NCBI GenBank assembly: GCA_021779635.1
Contig: JAJYAH010000148.1
Coordinates: 1 to 11,557 of the forward strand
Direction of reading: 5' to 3'
DNA: 11,557 nt
From: Pseudomonadota bacterium
GTDB lineage: Bacteria; Pseudomonadota; Alphaproteobacteria; Rhizobiales; Xanthobacteraceae
Below the pieces are notes generated by a model. The model saw only the letters and a program-made list of their open reading frames with translations. It had not been told where the DNA came from and ran no database searches. Of the stretch, positions 1 through 10,457 are shown one piece after another (the first letter of the stretch is position 1; each line of letters begins with the position of its first letter). A program made the position numbers and the translations under genes.

Positions 1-2862
1 GTCCTCGATCGGCGGGCACGAGCACACCAGATTGCGGTCGCCATAGACATTGTCGACCCGCCCGACCGGACACCAGTATTTGTCCGACCGCGAGGTGCCC
101 GCCGGGAAACAGCCCTCGGCGCGGCTGTAGGCGCGTGCCCAGGCGTCGTCGGCGATATCGTGCACGGTGTGCGGGGCATGGCGCAGCGGCGAGGCCTCGA
201 CTTTCCAGCGGCCGGATTCGATCTCGGCAATTTCTCGCCGGATCGCGATCATGGCATCGCAGAACCGATCAAGCTCGGCCTTGGATTCGGATTCGGTCGG
301 CTCGATCATCAGCGTGCCCGGCACCGGAAAGCTCATGGTCGGCGCATGGAAGCCGTAATCGATCAGCCGCTTGGCGATGTCGTCGACGGTGACGCCGCAA
401 GAGGTCTTCAGCGGGCGCGGATCGACGATGCATTCATGCGCGACCCGGCCCCTGGCGTTGCGATAGAGCACCGGAAAATGCGGATCGAGCCTGGTCGCGA
501 TGTAGTTGGCATTGAGGATCGCGATCTCGGTAGCGCGCGTCAGGCCTTCGCCGCCCATCATCAGGATATAGACGTAGGAAATGGTCAGGATCGACGCCGA
601 GCCGAACGGGGCGGCAGACACCGGCCCGACCGGAGTTGCCTTGGCGCCTTCGGCCGCGGTGTGTCCCGGCAGGAACGGCGCAAGATGCGCCTTGACGCCG
701 ATCGGTCCCATGCCCGGGCCGCCGCCGCCATGCGGAATGCAGAACGTCTTGTGCAAATTGAGATGGCTGACATCGGCGCCGTAATCGCCGGGCCGCGACA
801 GCCCGACCTGCGCGTTCATGTTGGCGCCGTCGAGATAGACCTGTCCGCCGTGGCCATGCACGATGTCGCAGATCTCACGGATATGCTCCTCGAACACGCC
901 ATGGGTGGACGGATAGGTGATCATCACGGCAGCAAGATTATTTCCATGCTGCGCAGCCTTGGCGCGCAGATCATCGACGTCGACGTCGCCGCGCTTATCG
1001 CAGGCCACCACCACGACCTGCATGCCGGCCATGCTGGCGGAGGCCGGATTGGTGCCGTGCGCGGAGGAGGGGATCAGGCAGACATTGCGGTGCGGCTCGC
1101 GGCGCGCGGCATGATAGCCGCGGATCGCCAGCAGGCCGGCATATTCGCCCTGTGCGCCGGAATTCGGCTGCAGCGAGATCGCGTCATAGCCGGTGATGTC
1201 GCACAGCCACTGCTCCAGCCGCTCGAACAGCACGTGATAGCCCGCCGCCTGCGCGCGCGGCGCGAACGGATGCAGGTTGCCGAATTCGGGCCAGGTCAGC
1301 GGGATCATCTCCGCGGTGGCGTTCAGCTTCATGGTGCAGGAGCCCAGCGGAATCATCGCGCGGTCGAGCGCCAGATCACGGTCCGCTAGCTTGCGCATAT
1401 AGCGCAACAGCTCGGTCTCCGAGCGGTGGGCATGAAACACCGGATGGGTCAGGAACGCGCGGTTGCGTTTCAACTCAGGAGGCAGCGCCTCGCGGCTGCC
1501 GGCTTCAACTGCCGCGTATTCAAGCCCGCCGCCGAACGCGCGCCACACCGCCTCGACCTGCGCCGCTGTCGTGGTCTCATCCAAGGCGATGCCGAGGGTA
1601 CCGGAAGCGTCTTGGCCGATCCGCAGGTTGATCTTTTCAGCCAAGGCGCGGGCGACGATGTTTTGCTGCTTCGCGCCGGCATCCACCGTCACGGTGTCGA
1701 AAAACGCCTCGGATTTTGGCGCAAAGCCGAGCTTGCGCAAGCCGGCGGCGAGCGTGGCCGCGCGGCGATGCACCTGGCGGGCGATATGGGTCAGGCCCTC
1801 CGGGCCGTGATAGACCGCGTACATCGAGGCGATCACCGCCAGCAGCACCTGTGCGGTGCAGATGTTGGAGGTCGCCTTTTCGCGGCGGATGTGCTGTTCG
1901 CGGGTCTGCAGCGCGAGTCGATAGGCCGGCTCTCCCCGCGAATCGATCGACAGGCCGACAATGCGTCCGGGCAGCGAGCGCTTCAGCGCGTCGCGCACCG
2001 CCATATAGGCCGCATGCGGTCCGCCATATCCCATCGGCACTCCAAAACGCTGCGCCGATCCGATCGCGATATCCGCACCGAGTTCGCCGGGCGAGGCGAG
2101 CAATGTCAGCGCCAGGAGGTCGGCGGCCACGATCGCGAGCGCGCCCTTGGCGCGCGTCGCCGCGATCGCCGGGCGCAGGTCGCGCACCGCGCCGGTGGTT
2201 CCCGGATATTGCAGCAGCGCACCGAACACCTCGGCATGTTCGAGATCGGTTAAGGGATCGCCGACGATCACCTTCCACCCCAGCGGCTCGGCGCGGGTGC
2301 GCAGCACGGCCAGCGTCTGCGGATGCACTTCGGAATCGACAAAGAACGATCTGGTTTTCGCGTTCGTGGCGCGCTCCGCCAGCGCCATCGCCTCCGCCGC
2401 CGCGGTGGCTTCATCCAGCAAGGAGGCGTTGGCGACATCGAGGCCGGTCAGATCGCAGATCATGGTTTGGAAATTGAACAGCGCTTCGAGCCGGCCCTGG
2501 CTGATTTCCGGCTGATAGGGCGTGTAGGCCGTGTACCAGGCCGGATTCTCCAGGATGTTGCGCTGGATCACCGCCGGCAGAATCGTCCCCGAATAACCCT
2601 GGCCGATCATCGAGGTGAAGACCTGGTTCTGCGCGGCCAGCGCGGTCATATGCGCGAGCGCCTCGGTTTCGCTCAGCGGCAGCCCGAGATCGAGCGGCGC
2701 TTTCTGCCGGATCGATGCCGGCAGCGTCTCGGCCATCAGCGCGTTGAGGCTCCTGGCGCCGACCGTCTCCAGCATCGCGGCGACGTCGCGGGGCGAGGGG
2801 CCGATGTGCCGGCGCACGAAGCTGGCAGCGGCCTCATTGGCGGGTGTCGGGTGCGCGGTCAT
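1..2862 (-). CDS. gcvP: Glycine dehydrogenase (decarboxylating), P-protein; 3' end cut by window edge
   Basis: P-protein of the cytoplasmic glycine cleavage system: a PLP enzyme that decarboxylates glycine and passes the aminomethyl group to the lipoyl arm of GcvH. The frame is open from ATG 2862 to base 1 (954 codons). Spot translations across its length show no frameshift. The PLP lysine lies in [16 protein letters not shown] at residue 705, near its place in the E. coli enzyme (about 957 aa, Lys708). The conserved [10 protein letters not shown] motif is at residues 599-608. The frame leaves the window in [11 protein letters not shown], a typical GcvP C-terminus, so only a few codons should be missing. 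This is the long single-chain form, not the split GcvPA/GcvPB form. The start follows the gcvH stop by 21 nt and has GAGGA 7 nt upstream. It is third in the gcvTHP operon and would be read from the riboswitch-controlled transcript. Confidence 0.97.
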   Translation of the reverse strand, partial: MTAHPTPANEAAASFVRRHIGPSPRDVAAMLETVGARSLNALMAETLPASIRQKAPLDLGLPLSETEALAHMTALAAQNQVFTSMIGQGYSGTILPAVIQRNILENPAWYTAYTPYQPEISQGRLEALFNFQTMICDLTGLDVANASLLDEATAAAEAMALAERATNAKTRSFFVDSEVHPQTLAVLRTRAEPLGWKVIVGDPLTDLEHAEVFGALLQYPGTTGAVRDLRPAIAATRAKGALAIVAADLLALTLLASPGELGADIAIGSAQRFGVPMGYGGPHAAYMAVRDALKRSLPGRIVGLSIDSRGEPAYRLALQTREQHIRREKATSNICTAQVLLAVIASMYAVYHGPEGLTHIARQVHRRAATLAAGLRKLGFAPKSEAFFDTVTVDAGAKQQNIVARALAEKINLRIGQDASGTLGIALDETTTAAQVEAVWRAFGGGLEYAAVEAGSREALPPELKRNRAFLTHPVFHAHRSETELLRYMRKLADRDLALDRAMIPLGSCTMKLNATAEMIPLTWPEFGNLHPFAPRAQAAGYHVLFERLEQWLCDITGYDAISLQPNSGAQGEYAGLLAIRGYHAARREPHRNVCLIPSSAHGTNPASASMAGMQVVVVACDKRGDVDVDDLRAKAAQHGNNLAAVMITYPSTHGVFEEHIREICDIVHGHGGQVYLDGANMNAQVGLSRPGDYGADVSHLNLHKTFCIPHGGGGPGMGPIGVKAHLAPFLPGHTAAEGAKATPVGPVSAAPFGSASILTISYVYILMMGGEGLTRATEIAILNANYIATRLDPHFPVLYRNARGRVAHECIVDPRPLKTSCGVTVDDIAKRLIDYGFHAPTMSFPVPGTLMIEPTESESKAELDRFCDAMIAIRREIAEIESGRWKVEASPLRHAPHTVHDIADDAWARAYSRAEGCFPAGTSRSDKYWCPVGRVDNVYGDRNLVCSCPPIED

Positions 2863-2883
2863 GGGTTTTTCCTCGTCGTCCAA

Positions 2884-3249
2884 TCAGGCCGTATGCGTCT
2901 TGTAGGCGGCCTCATCCATCAGGCCGTCGAGCTCGCTCTTGTCCGCGATCTTCAATTTGAAAAACCAGGCCTTGCCGCCCGCGTCGGAATTGACCAGCGC
3001 CGGCTCGGCGGTGAGCGCGCCGTTGACCTCCAGCACTTCGCCTGAAATCGGCGCGTAGACGTCGGAGGCCGCCTTGACCGATTCGACCACGGCCGCGGCT
3101 TCCGCCTTCTTCAGGCTGCGGCCGACCTTCGGCAGATCGACGAACACCACGTCTCCGAGCTGGGACTGCGCATAGTCCGTGACGCCGACGGTTGCGACAT
3201 CGCCCTCGATGCGGAGCCATTCGTGGTCTGACGTGTACAGCGTCGTCAT
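2884..3249 (-). CDS. gcvH: Glycine cleavage system H protein (lipoyl carrier)
   Basis: A 121-aa carrier protein whose lipoylated lysine shuttles the aminomethyl group from GcvP to GcvT, and the reduced dithiol to the L-protein. The lipoyl site is clear: [17 protein letters not shown], with Lys59 as the modified residue. Length and the [13 protein letters not shown]-terminus fit the family. The same frame is open upstream to an ATG at 3456, but that extension lies inside gcvT and has no H-protein character. ATG 3249 has AAGGA about 7 nt upstream and starts 10 nt after the gcvT stop, which suggests close coupling of the two. Second gene of the operon. Confidence 0.97.
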   Translation of the reverse strand: MTTLYTSDHEWLRIEGDVATVGVTDYAQSQLGDVVFVDLPKVGRSLKKAEAAAVVESVKAASDVYAPISGEVLEVNGALTAEPALVNSDAGGKAWFFKLKIADKSELDGLMDEAAYKTHTA

Positions 3250-3259
3250 GATCAATCCT

Positions 3260-4420
3260 TCAGCGTTTATAGGTGTTGGGAACAAAAGGCATGGCGGCGA
3301 CCCGCAGCGGCATGCGCTGTCCGCGCAATTCGGCAAAGACCAATCCGCCCAGGGTGGCGTACGAAGTCGGCAGATAGCCCATCGCGACCGGCGCGTTGAC
3401 GCTGGGACCGAATCCGCCCGAGGTGACGCTGCCGATCTGCATCGAGGAGGCCGCATCCGCGAACAGCGGCGCGCCTTCGCGCACCGGCGCGCGGCCTTGC
3501 GCTTTCAATCCGACGCGGCGGCGCGGCGCGCCCTTCTCAAGCTGATGCAGGATCTTGTCGGCGCCGGGGAAACCGCCGGGCCGCGCGCCACCATGGCGGC
3601 GGCTCTTTTGAATCGACCATTCCAGCGCGGCTTCGACCGGCGTCGTCGTGGCGTCGATGTCGTGGCCGTAGAGACAAAGCCCGGCCTCCAGCCGCAGGCT
3701 GTCACGCGCCCCGAGCCCGATCGGCAGCACGTCGCTGCTTTCAAGCAGCGTCCTTGCCAGGGCTTCGGCGTGTCCGGCCGGAACCGAGATCTCAAAGCCG
3801 TCCTCGCCAGTGTAGCCGGAGCGCGAGACGAAGCAATCGATGCCGTCGACCGTGTGCGGGCCGGCGTCCATGAACCGCATCGCCGGCGCTTCGGCGCAAA
3901 ACCTTTCCAGCACGGAGGAGGCTTTCGGACCCTGCAGCGCGATCAGCGCGCGATCGGTCAAAGGCTCGATCTCGCAAACATCCGACAAGTTGGCGCGCAG
4001 ATGCGCCTCGTCCTCGGCCTTGCACGCGGCGTTGACCACGACGAACAGATGGCTGCCGAAATTCGCCACCATCAGGTCGTCGAGCAGGCCGCCAGCGGCA
4101 TTGGTGAATTGTGCGTAGCGCTGGCGGCCGGCGGCAACGCCAAGAATGTCCTGCGGCACCAGCCGTTCCAGCGCCAGGGCGGCATCCTCGATCTTGCCGG
4201 ATTTTGGCCGCAGCGCGATTTGGCCCATATGCGAGACGTCGAACAGGCCGGCATTGGTGCGGGTATGCAGATGTTCCCTGAGCACGCCGGTTGCATATTG
4301 CACGGGCATGTCATAGCCCGCGAACGGCACCATCTTGCCGCCGCAGGATGCATGCAGCGCATGCAAAGGGGTATGTTTCAACGGTGAATGCAGAGAAGAT
4401 TGATCTTGGCGCGCAAGCAT
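3260..4420 (-). CDS. gcvT: Glycine cleavage system T protein (aminomethyltransferase)
   Basis: A 386-aa folate enzyme that releases NH3 from the GcvH-bound intermediate and forms 5,10-methylene-tetrahydrofolate. Recognisable family blocks are [13 protein letters not shown] (residues 30-42), [10 protein letters not shown] (58-67), GGLLDDLMV (110-118, the region of the family's catalytic aspartate), [15 protein letters not shown] (199-213), [15 protein letters not shown] (242-256) and a C-terminal beta-barrel part with [10 protein letters not shown] (331-340). The frame is open to an ATG at 4477, but that start falls in the edge of riboswitch aptamer II. ATG 4420 has GAGGGG 7 nt upstream and gives a normal family length, so it is chosen. 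First gene of the operon, directly under the glycine riboswitch. Confidence 0.96.
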   Translation of the reverse strand: MLARQDQSSLHSPLKHTPLHALHASCGGKMVPFAGYDMPVQYATGVLREHLHTRTNAGLFDVSHMGQIALRPKSGKIEDAALALERLVPQDILGVAAGRQRYAQFTNAAGGLLDDLMVANFGSHLFVVVNAACKAEDEAHLRANLSDVCEIEPLTDRALIALQGPKASSVLERFCAEAPAMRFMDAGPHTVDGIDCFVSRSGYTGEDGFEISVPAGHAEALARTLLESSDVLPIGLGARDSLRLEAGLCLYGHDIDATTTPVEAALEWSIQKSRRHGGARPGGFPGADKILHQLEKGAPRRRVGLKAQGRAPVREGAPLFADAASSMQIGSVTSGGFGPSVNAPVAMGYLPTSYATLGGLVFAELRGQRMPLRVAAMPFVPNTYKR

Positions 4421-4473
4421 CACAGGGCCCCTCGCGGTTGCCGGGGAAAATTCCCCGCAAACCTGTCGAAGCC
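4421..4473 (-). promoter_or_regulatory. Likely riboswitch expression platform and gcvT ribosome binding site
   Basis: Between aptamer II and the gcvT start, the transcript carries a hairpin CGGGGAA/TTCCCCG (plus-strand 4442-4457; 7 bp with a 2-nt loop, or 6 bp with a 4-nt loop). About 10 nt later comes the SD GAGGGG (4433-4428), 7 nt from ATG 4420. The CCCC of the hairpin (4446-4443) could pair either with the upstream GGGG or with the GGGG of the SD. That gives two exclusive folds, one freeing and one masking the SD. No U-run follows the hairpin, so control of translation is a better guess than transcription termination. The elements are seen; the mechanism is inferred. Confidence 0.5.
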
Positions 4474-4660
4474 CCATCTGTCGCTGTGCCTGAGAGTATT
4501 ATCCCGTCGGCGGACACATCCGGGTTCCAGGCCCGGCGGCGTCTCTTTCCAGATGCTATCTAGTCACGCGGTCCGTTTGCCTGAGAGTTTCCGGGGCGGT
4601 TGCTCCTTCGGCGCCGGCCTAAAGCCGATCTCTCCCGACGTGACTGTCCTAAACAGATAG
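4474..4660 (-). promoter_or_regulatory. Tandem glycine riboswitch (two aptamers) of the gcvTHP operon
   Basis: On the minus strand two glycine aptamers lie in series. Aptamer I spans 4645-4562, closed by AGTCACG/CGTGACT, and carries GGGAGAGA, CCGAAGGAGCAA and the hallmark CTCTCAGGCA (4587-4578). Aptamer II spans about 4557-4474, closed by GCATCTG/CAGATG, and carries CCGACGGGATAA followed by a second CTCTCAGGCA (4496-4487). A short linker joins them. The leader CTATCT (4660-4655) is fully complementary to linker AGATAG (4561-4556), matching the leader-linker P0 helix known to form a kink-turn in tandem glycine riboswitches. In this family glycine binding normally turns on gcv expression so that excess glycine is broken down; position and gene content fit that role. 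Confidence 0.95.
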
Positions 4661-4662
4661 GA

Positions 4663-4691
4663 GAAAAACACGGCGCCGCCATGGCTGTCAA
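4663..4691 (-). promoter_or_regulatory. Candidate sigma-70-type promoter for the gcv operon
   Basis: The minus strand has a perfect -35 hexamer TTGACA (4691-4686) and, 17 nt on, a poor -10 (TTTTTC, 4668-4663). The position just before the riboswitch leader is right. However, a start about 7 nt after this -10 (near 4656) would cut into the CTATCT leader arm at 4660-4655, so the true start may differ by a few bases. Confidence 0.3.
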
Positions 4692-4805
4692 CGCAGCTGC
4701 AGCATCTATCAACCGGTCTTGTGCTGGTGCGGCAAGCCCCTGATCCGCTGCACACTTTCTGGACAGCGCCGTGACCCCCGTCTAAAAGCGGGGCGGTGGA
4801 GCGCG

Positions 4806-4904
4806 GTCAGCAAAAGTGGGATCCGGTTTTGCGTCCGGTCGCGCCCTAAATCATTGAGTGGGCGCATGATCTTGCCAAACCGCTGCACATTTTGGCGGAT
4901 CATG
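4806..4904. repeat. REP-like palindromic intergenic element (two inverted hairpins around a core)
   Basis: Three hairpins lie in a row. The left one is GCAAAA/TTTTGC (4810-4815 with 4827-4832, 11-nt loop). The core is GCGCCC/GGGCGC (4841-4846 with 4860-4865). The right one is CATGATC-GCCAAA with TTTGGC-GATCATG (4865-4871, 4874-4879, 4891-4896, 4898-4904; 11-nt loop). The reverse complement of the right arm resembles the left arm, so the whole is an imperfect inverted pair like a BIME. The right arm resembles, from memory, a palindromic repeat found in many Bradyrhizobium intergenic regions (GCATGATC...CCGCT...GGATCATG). A degenerate related piece may lie at 4742-4760, where the 10-mer CCGCTGCACA of the right hairpin recurs (4745-4754 and 4880-4889). 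Confidence 0.6.
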
Positions 4905-4947
4905 GGTCGAAATATCCGCCTGCGGGCGAGGGCGCGATTGGACCAAC

Positions 4948-7635
<2,688 letters not shown>

Positions 7636-7717
7636 TGTAGCGGGCGAGAACGCGTTGATCGAGCGAGCGGGCCAAGATGGAGCGGTTTCCTGGCCGATCC
7701 CGGAGCTTTGCCTGAAA

Positions 7718-7984
7718 TTAATCCTTACGTTTCCAGACGAGATATAGCGTGCCCTCGAATTTCGGCTGAGGATTGCCACTGCTGGATGGGGGCTCCCAGC
7801 CTGAAAAACTCAGGGCGACGTCGGTTACACTGACGCCCTGGCAGTTCTGCCGTACCGTCTGCACCCTGATTTTTGGCCATAAAATCCAGGGCAGACGGCG
7901 CTTTGGCCGGGATACCCGTGCCAGACGGGCGAGAATGCCTGAGCCCAGGCGAGCGGAAAGCCGTGTCGATTGATCTAAAGACAT
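7718..7984 (-). CDS. Small hypothetical protein, 88 aa, uncertain
   Basis: I do not recognise this ORF. It starts at ATG 7984 with GGG about 8 nt upstream and ends at TAA 7720-7718. The N-terminal half is basic (many Arg/Lys in residues 8-40); the C-terminal half is more protein-like, ending PQPKFEGTLYLVWKRKD. No signal peptide or membrane segment is seen. Third-position base use is mixed, unlike the strongly G/C-ending codons of alaS and icd, so it may be recent, weakly expressed or not a gene. Two other frames over the same stretch are open (minus 7725-8042 and plus 7773-7973), which lowers confidence. If real, it is divergent from the 153-aa gene and shares its AT-rich upstream region. Confidence 0.35.
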   Translation of the reverse strand: MSLDQSTRLSARLGSGILARLARVSRPKRRLPWILWPKIRVQTVRQNCQGVSVTDVALSFSGWEPPSSSGNPQPKFEGTLYLVWKRKD

Positions 7985-8016
7985 CGTCGCACCCTTTATT
8001 AGGACTGTAATTAAAA

Positions 8017-8036
8017 CTTACATAACACAGTGTAAG
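8017..8036. promoter_or_regulatory. Operator-like inverted repeat CTTACA-N8-TGTAAG
   Basis: A perfect 6-bp inverted repeat with an 8-bp centre, in the AT-rich spacer between the 88-aa minus ORF and the 153-aa plus gene. It lies 33-52 bp upstream of the minus ORF start, where a repressor site would act. The binding protein is unknown. Confidence 0.3.
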
Positions 8037-8045
8037 AGTCAAACA

Positions 8046-8060
8046 TTAATCGAGCATTAA
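8046..8060. promoter_or_regulatory. Perfect CtrA-type site TTAA-N7-TTAA
   Basis: TTAA (8046-8049), TCGAGCA, TTAA (8057-8060), followed by CC, match the full CtrA recognition sequence known from Caulobacter and other Alphaproteobacteria. All eight fixed bases are present. It lies about 100 bp upstream of the ATG of the winged-helix gene and about 62 bp upstream of the divergent 88-aa ORF. Binding is inferred from sequence alone. Confidence 0.5.
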
Positions 8061-8161
8061 CCATTATTGGGGGTAACGGATCGATTCGGGTCTGTAAGGC
8101 TTTGGTCAGCGGTAATGTTCTGTTACCTTAATAAAGGGTAAAGAGGCCTTGGAACCGACAA

Positions 8162-8623
8162 ATGGCGCTGTCTCCGGATGTTGTGCGGCAGGTCGAGCAG
8201 GATTTGCTCGTGAAGGCAGACGTGCTGGCTTACCATATCGGTAATTTGGTAGTGACAGACGCGGAGCGAGCCCGAGCCGTCTATGAGGAAATCGTCGCAC
8301 GTCTGAGAAATGCGGTTTCGCCTGCCGCCGATTTGGCGCCGAAATCCGAACTGCTATCGCTGGATCGTCGGCCCAACGTGCGCCTTGCCAAATCCGGCGG
8401 CGACGAAATCGAGGATTTCATTCTGGACATCCTGGCCCATAGCCCTCGTGGATTGTCGGTTCAGGAAATCGTTGATGGCCTTGTCGAGGCGGAGATCGAG
8501 ATCAAGCGCGCGACGCTGGTCGTTCGCCTTCACCGCATGGTGCAAGCGGGCAAGCTGACGTCGCGAACCCACGGACACTACGTCCTGAGCGAAGCCGAGC
8601 ACAATCGGCGGCAGACGGCCTGA
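8162..8623 (+). CDS. Hypothetical protein with probable C-terminal winged helix-turn-helix, 153 aa
   Basis: No family name is recognised. The N-terminal part (residues 1-52) is predicted helical and acidic/basic mixed (VRQVEQDLLVKADVLAYHIG; AERARAVYEEIVARLRN). A linker rich in Pro/Ala/Arg covers about 53-80. Residues 82-145 look like a winged helix: helix EIEDFILDILAHS (82-94), helix SVQEIVDGLVEAEI (99-112), a likely recognition helix KRATLVVRLHRMVQAG (115-130), then a short hairpin wing KLTSRTHGHYVLS (131-143). This suggests DNA binding, perhaps as a small regulator, but the partner or target is unknown. ATG 8162 follows TTGGA with 8 nt spacing. Its upstream region holds a CtrA-type site and repeated GGTAA motifs. 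It converges on the DUF3455 gene, 29 bp apart. It is probably a real gene: no competing frame is convincing and third positions favour G/C. Confidence 0.8.
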   Translation: MALSPDVVRQVEQDLLVKADVLAYHIGNLVVTDAERARAVYEEIVARLRNAVSPAADLAPKSELLSLDRRPNVRLAKSGGDEIEDFILDILAHSPRGLSVQEIVDGLVEAEIEIKRATLVVRLHRMVQAGKLTSRTHGHYVLSEAEHNRRQTA

Positions 8624-8643
8624 GTAATCGCCACAGCGATTGC
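8624..8643. terminator. Possible bidirectional terminator hairpin
   Basis: GTAATCGC-CACA-GCGATTGC makes an 8-bp stem (one G-U) with a 4-nt loop, in the 29-bp gap between two convergent genes. There is no clear T-run on either side, so it may only support termination. Confidence 0.35.
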
Positions 8644-8652
8644 AGGGACGGG

Positions 8653-9165
8653 TTATCCTTTGCGCAGGAACACATACTCGGCGGAATAGGGCGCGCTGCG
8701 GGTGCTGCCGGCCTTCTCACAGGCGCCGTCGAGCTTTCCGCCCTGGGTATTGATCCGCTGCACCGTGGTGACGCCGGTGAGGACGCCGCTGCCGCGCTGG
8801 GAAACCACGCCGAGCTTCAACCACGCAATATCGTTCGGCGTCGCACCCGGAGCGCTGCCGGCGACCTTGGCGACCACGGCGCTGCCGTCAGTGTGCTCCC
8901 AGGTCGGCCCGGCATAGTGGCGGCCGACGGTCTTGCCATCCAGCAGCAAGGTCGCGATCGGCTCGCGGAACGCCCAGGCCAATTTGCCGTCGGCGCCGGC
9001 CTTGCATTCGTAGACCTGCGCGCCTTCGGCGTGAACGCTGAGCGCAACGGCTTCGCCCGGCGCCGCAATGGCGGCGGGAAGCGCCGTCTCGGCGGCGGAC
9101 ACGCTGGCCAGCGAACCCAGCAACAGCAGCGCGAGCGTGGCAGTCCTTTGGATCGGCAAGCTCAT
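8653..9165 (-). CDS. Secreted DUF3455-like protein
   Basis: A 170-aa protein with a clear Sec signal peptide: SLPIQR, then a hydrophobic stretch [12 protein letters not shown], with probable cleavage after VSA (residue 24). The mature part matches my memory of DUF3455 proteins: [11 protein letters not shown] (46-56), a [21 protein letters not shown] block (81-101), then a [18 protein letters not shown] block (126-143) and [10 protein letters not shown] at the end. It has two cysteines (54 and 149), which could form a disulfide in the periplasm. The function of the family is unknown to me. ATG 9165 overlaps the icd stop codon (ATGA), so it is probably translated by coupling from the icd mRNA. 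A longer frame to 9297 lies inside icd and would lose the signal peptide at the N-terminus, so it is rejected. Confidence 0.88.
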   Translation of the reverse strand: MSLPIQRTATLALLLLGSLASVSAAETALPAAIAAPGEAVALSVHAEGAQVYECKAGADGKLAWAFREPIATLLLDGKTVGRHYAGPTWEHTDGSAVVAKVAGSAPGATPNDIAWLKLGVVSQRGSGVLTGVTTVQRINTQGGKLDGACEKAGSTRSAPYSAEYVFLRKG

Positions 9166-10376
9166 GCCGCCATCGCCTTGGTCAGGTTCTCCGCGACCTT
9201 GTCGAGGAATCCGGTGGTGGACAGCCAGCGCTGGTCGGCGCCGACCAGCAGGGCCAGATCCTTGGTCATGAAGCCGGCTTCGACGGTGTCGACGCACACT
9301 TTTTCCAGCGTCAGCGCGAATTTTTCGAGGGCGGCGTTATTGTCGAGCTTGGCGCGATGCGACAGCCCGCGGGTCCAGGCGAAGATCGAGGCGATCGAAT
9401 TGGTCGAGGTCTCCTTGCCCTTCTGATGCTCGCGATAGTGCCGCGTCACGGTGCCGTGGGCGGCCTCGGCCTCTACCGTCTTTCCGTCTGGCGTCATCAA
9501 GACCGAGGTCATCAGGCCGAGCGAGCCGTAGCCTTGCGCGATGGTGTCGGACTGTACGTCGCCGTCGTAGTTTTTGCAGGCCCAGACGTATCCGCCCGAC
9601 CATTTCATCGCAGCAGCCACCATGTCGTCGATCAGGCGATGTTCGTAGGTGATCTTCTTCTCGTCGAATCTGGCCTTGAATTCGCGGTCGAAGATTTCCT
9701 GGAAGATGTCCTTGAAGCGCCCGTCATAGACCTTGAGAATGGTATTCTTGGTCGACAGATAGACCGAATAATTCTTGGAAAGGCCCTGGTTGAACGAGGC
9801 GCGGGCAAAATCGGCGATTGAATCGTCGAGGTTGTACATCCCCATCGCCACGCCGGCGCTCGGGGACTTGTAGACTTCCCGTTCGATCACCTGGCCGTCG
9901 TCGCCGACGAATTTCATGGTCAGCGTGCCCTTGCCCGGAAACCTGAAGTCGGTGGCGCGGTACTGATCGCCGAAGGCGTGGCGGCCGATGATGATCGGCT
10001 TGGTCCAGCCCGGCACCAGCCGCGGCACGTTCCTGCAGATGATGGGCTCGCGGAACACCACGCCGCCCAGGATGTTGCGGATGGTGCCGTTGGGCGATTT
10101 CCACATTTCCTTCAGGCCGAATTCCTTCACCCGGGCTTCGTCCGGCGTGATGGTGGCGCATTTGACGCCGACGCCGATCTTCTTGATGGCGTTGGCGGCG
10201 TCGATGGTGACCTGATCGTTGGTCTTGTCGCGGTATTCCATCCCGAGGTCGAAATACATCAGGTTGATATCGAGGAACGGGGTGATCAGCTTGTCCTTGA
10301 TGTATTGCCAGATGATCCGGGTCATCTCGTCGCCGTCGAGTTCGACGACGGGGTTGGTCACCTTGATTTTTGCCAT
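9162..10376 (-). CDS. icd: NADP-dependent isocitrate dehydrogenase, homodimeric eukaryote-like type
   Basis: A 404-aa TCA-cycle enzyme that oxidatively decarboxylates isocitrate to 2-oxoglutarate with NADP+. The sequence follows human IDH1 closely and the substrate residues fall at the same numbers: Thr77, Ser94, Asn96, Arg100, Arg109, Arg132 ([12 protein letters not shown]) and Tyr139. The catalytic lysine is Lys210 (LSTKNTILK) and metal aspartates are near 250, 273 and 277 ([16 protein letters not shown]). The HGTVTRHYR and SIFAWTRGL blocks are intact. It is not the E. coli Icd type. ATG 10376 ([21 protein letters not shown]) is the family start; the in-frame extension to 10442 is not conserved-looking. 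The SD is weak (AAGG, about 11 nt upstream). The gene is followed without a gap by the DUF3455 gene. Confidence 0.98.
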   Translation of the reverse strand: MAKIKVTNPVVELDGDEMTRIIWQYIKDKLITPFLDINLMYFDLGMEYRDKTNDQVTIDAANAIKKIGVGVKCATITPDEARVKEFGLKEMWKSPNGTIRNILGGVVFREPIICRNVPRLVPGWTKPIIIGRHAFGDQYRATDFRFPGKGTLTMKFVGDDGQVIEREVYKSPSAGVAMGMYNLDDSIADFARASFNQGLSKNYSVYLSTKNTILKVYDGRFKDIFQEIFDREFKARFDEKKITYEHRLIDDMVAAAMKWSGGYVWACKNYDGDVQSDTIAQGYGSLGLMTSVLMTPDGKTVEAEAAHGTVTRHYREHQKGKETSTNSIASIFAWTRGLSHRAKLDNNAALEKFALTLEKVCVDTVEAGFMTKDLALLVGADQRWLSTTGFLDKVAENLTKAMAA

Positions 10377-10409
10377 GGCAGATCGGGCCTTTTTGGGATA
10401 GCGCGTTTC

Positions 10410-10431
10410 GGGACGAATGGGGGACGAATGG
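10410..10431. repeat. Tandem 11-bp direct repeat in the icd leader
   Basis: GGGACGAATGG occurs twice back to back (10410-10420 and 10421-10431), 34 bp upstream of the icd ATG. Both copies are identical. It is either a slippage duplication or a doubled regulatory motif. Confidence 0.7.
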
Positions 10432-10446
10432 GGTGATTGCATCCGC

Positions 10447-10452
10447 GCTATA
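10447..10452 (-). promoter_or_regulatory. Weak candidate -10 for icd
   Basis: The minus strand reads TGC-TATAGC, an extended -10-like sequence about 70 nt upstream of the icd ATG. The hexamer 17 nt before it (TTTCGC) is a poor -35 and lies within the neighbouring hairpin. Offered only as a candidate. Confidence 0.25.
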
Positions 10453-10457
10453 GCACT

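Noticed and set aside
160..1389. 409-aa plus-strand ORF (and similar ones at 1426-2253 and 2323-3045)
   Set aside because: They lie antisense to an intact gcvP with all family motifs; the translations are Arg/His/Gly-rich without domain character, as expected from the complement of high-GC coding DNA.
2884..3456. Longer 190-aa form of GcvH
   Set aside because: The extra 69 residues are encoded inside gcvT in another frame; the internal ATG at 3249 has a good SD and gives the normal H-protein.
3179..4387. 402-aa plus-strand ORF
   Set aside because: Antisense to gcvT and part of gcvH, no recognisable protein features.
4776..4793. CCCCG-N8-CGGGG hairpin as a terminator
   Set aside because: It lies between divergent genes with nothing to terminate and has no T-run; it is more likely part of repeat-derived spacer sequence.
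7725..8042. 105-aa minus-strand ORF overlapping the 88-aa one
   Set aside because: No protein-like pattern and no good SD; the 88-aa frame is slightly better supported, though also weak.
8653..9297. Longer 214-aa form of the DUF3455-like protein
   Set aside because: The additional N-terminus is Arg-rich sequence from within icd and would bury the signal peptide; ATG 9165 is the sensible start.
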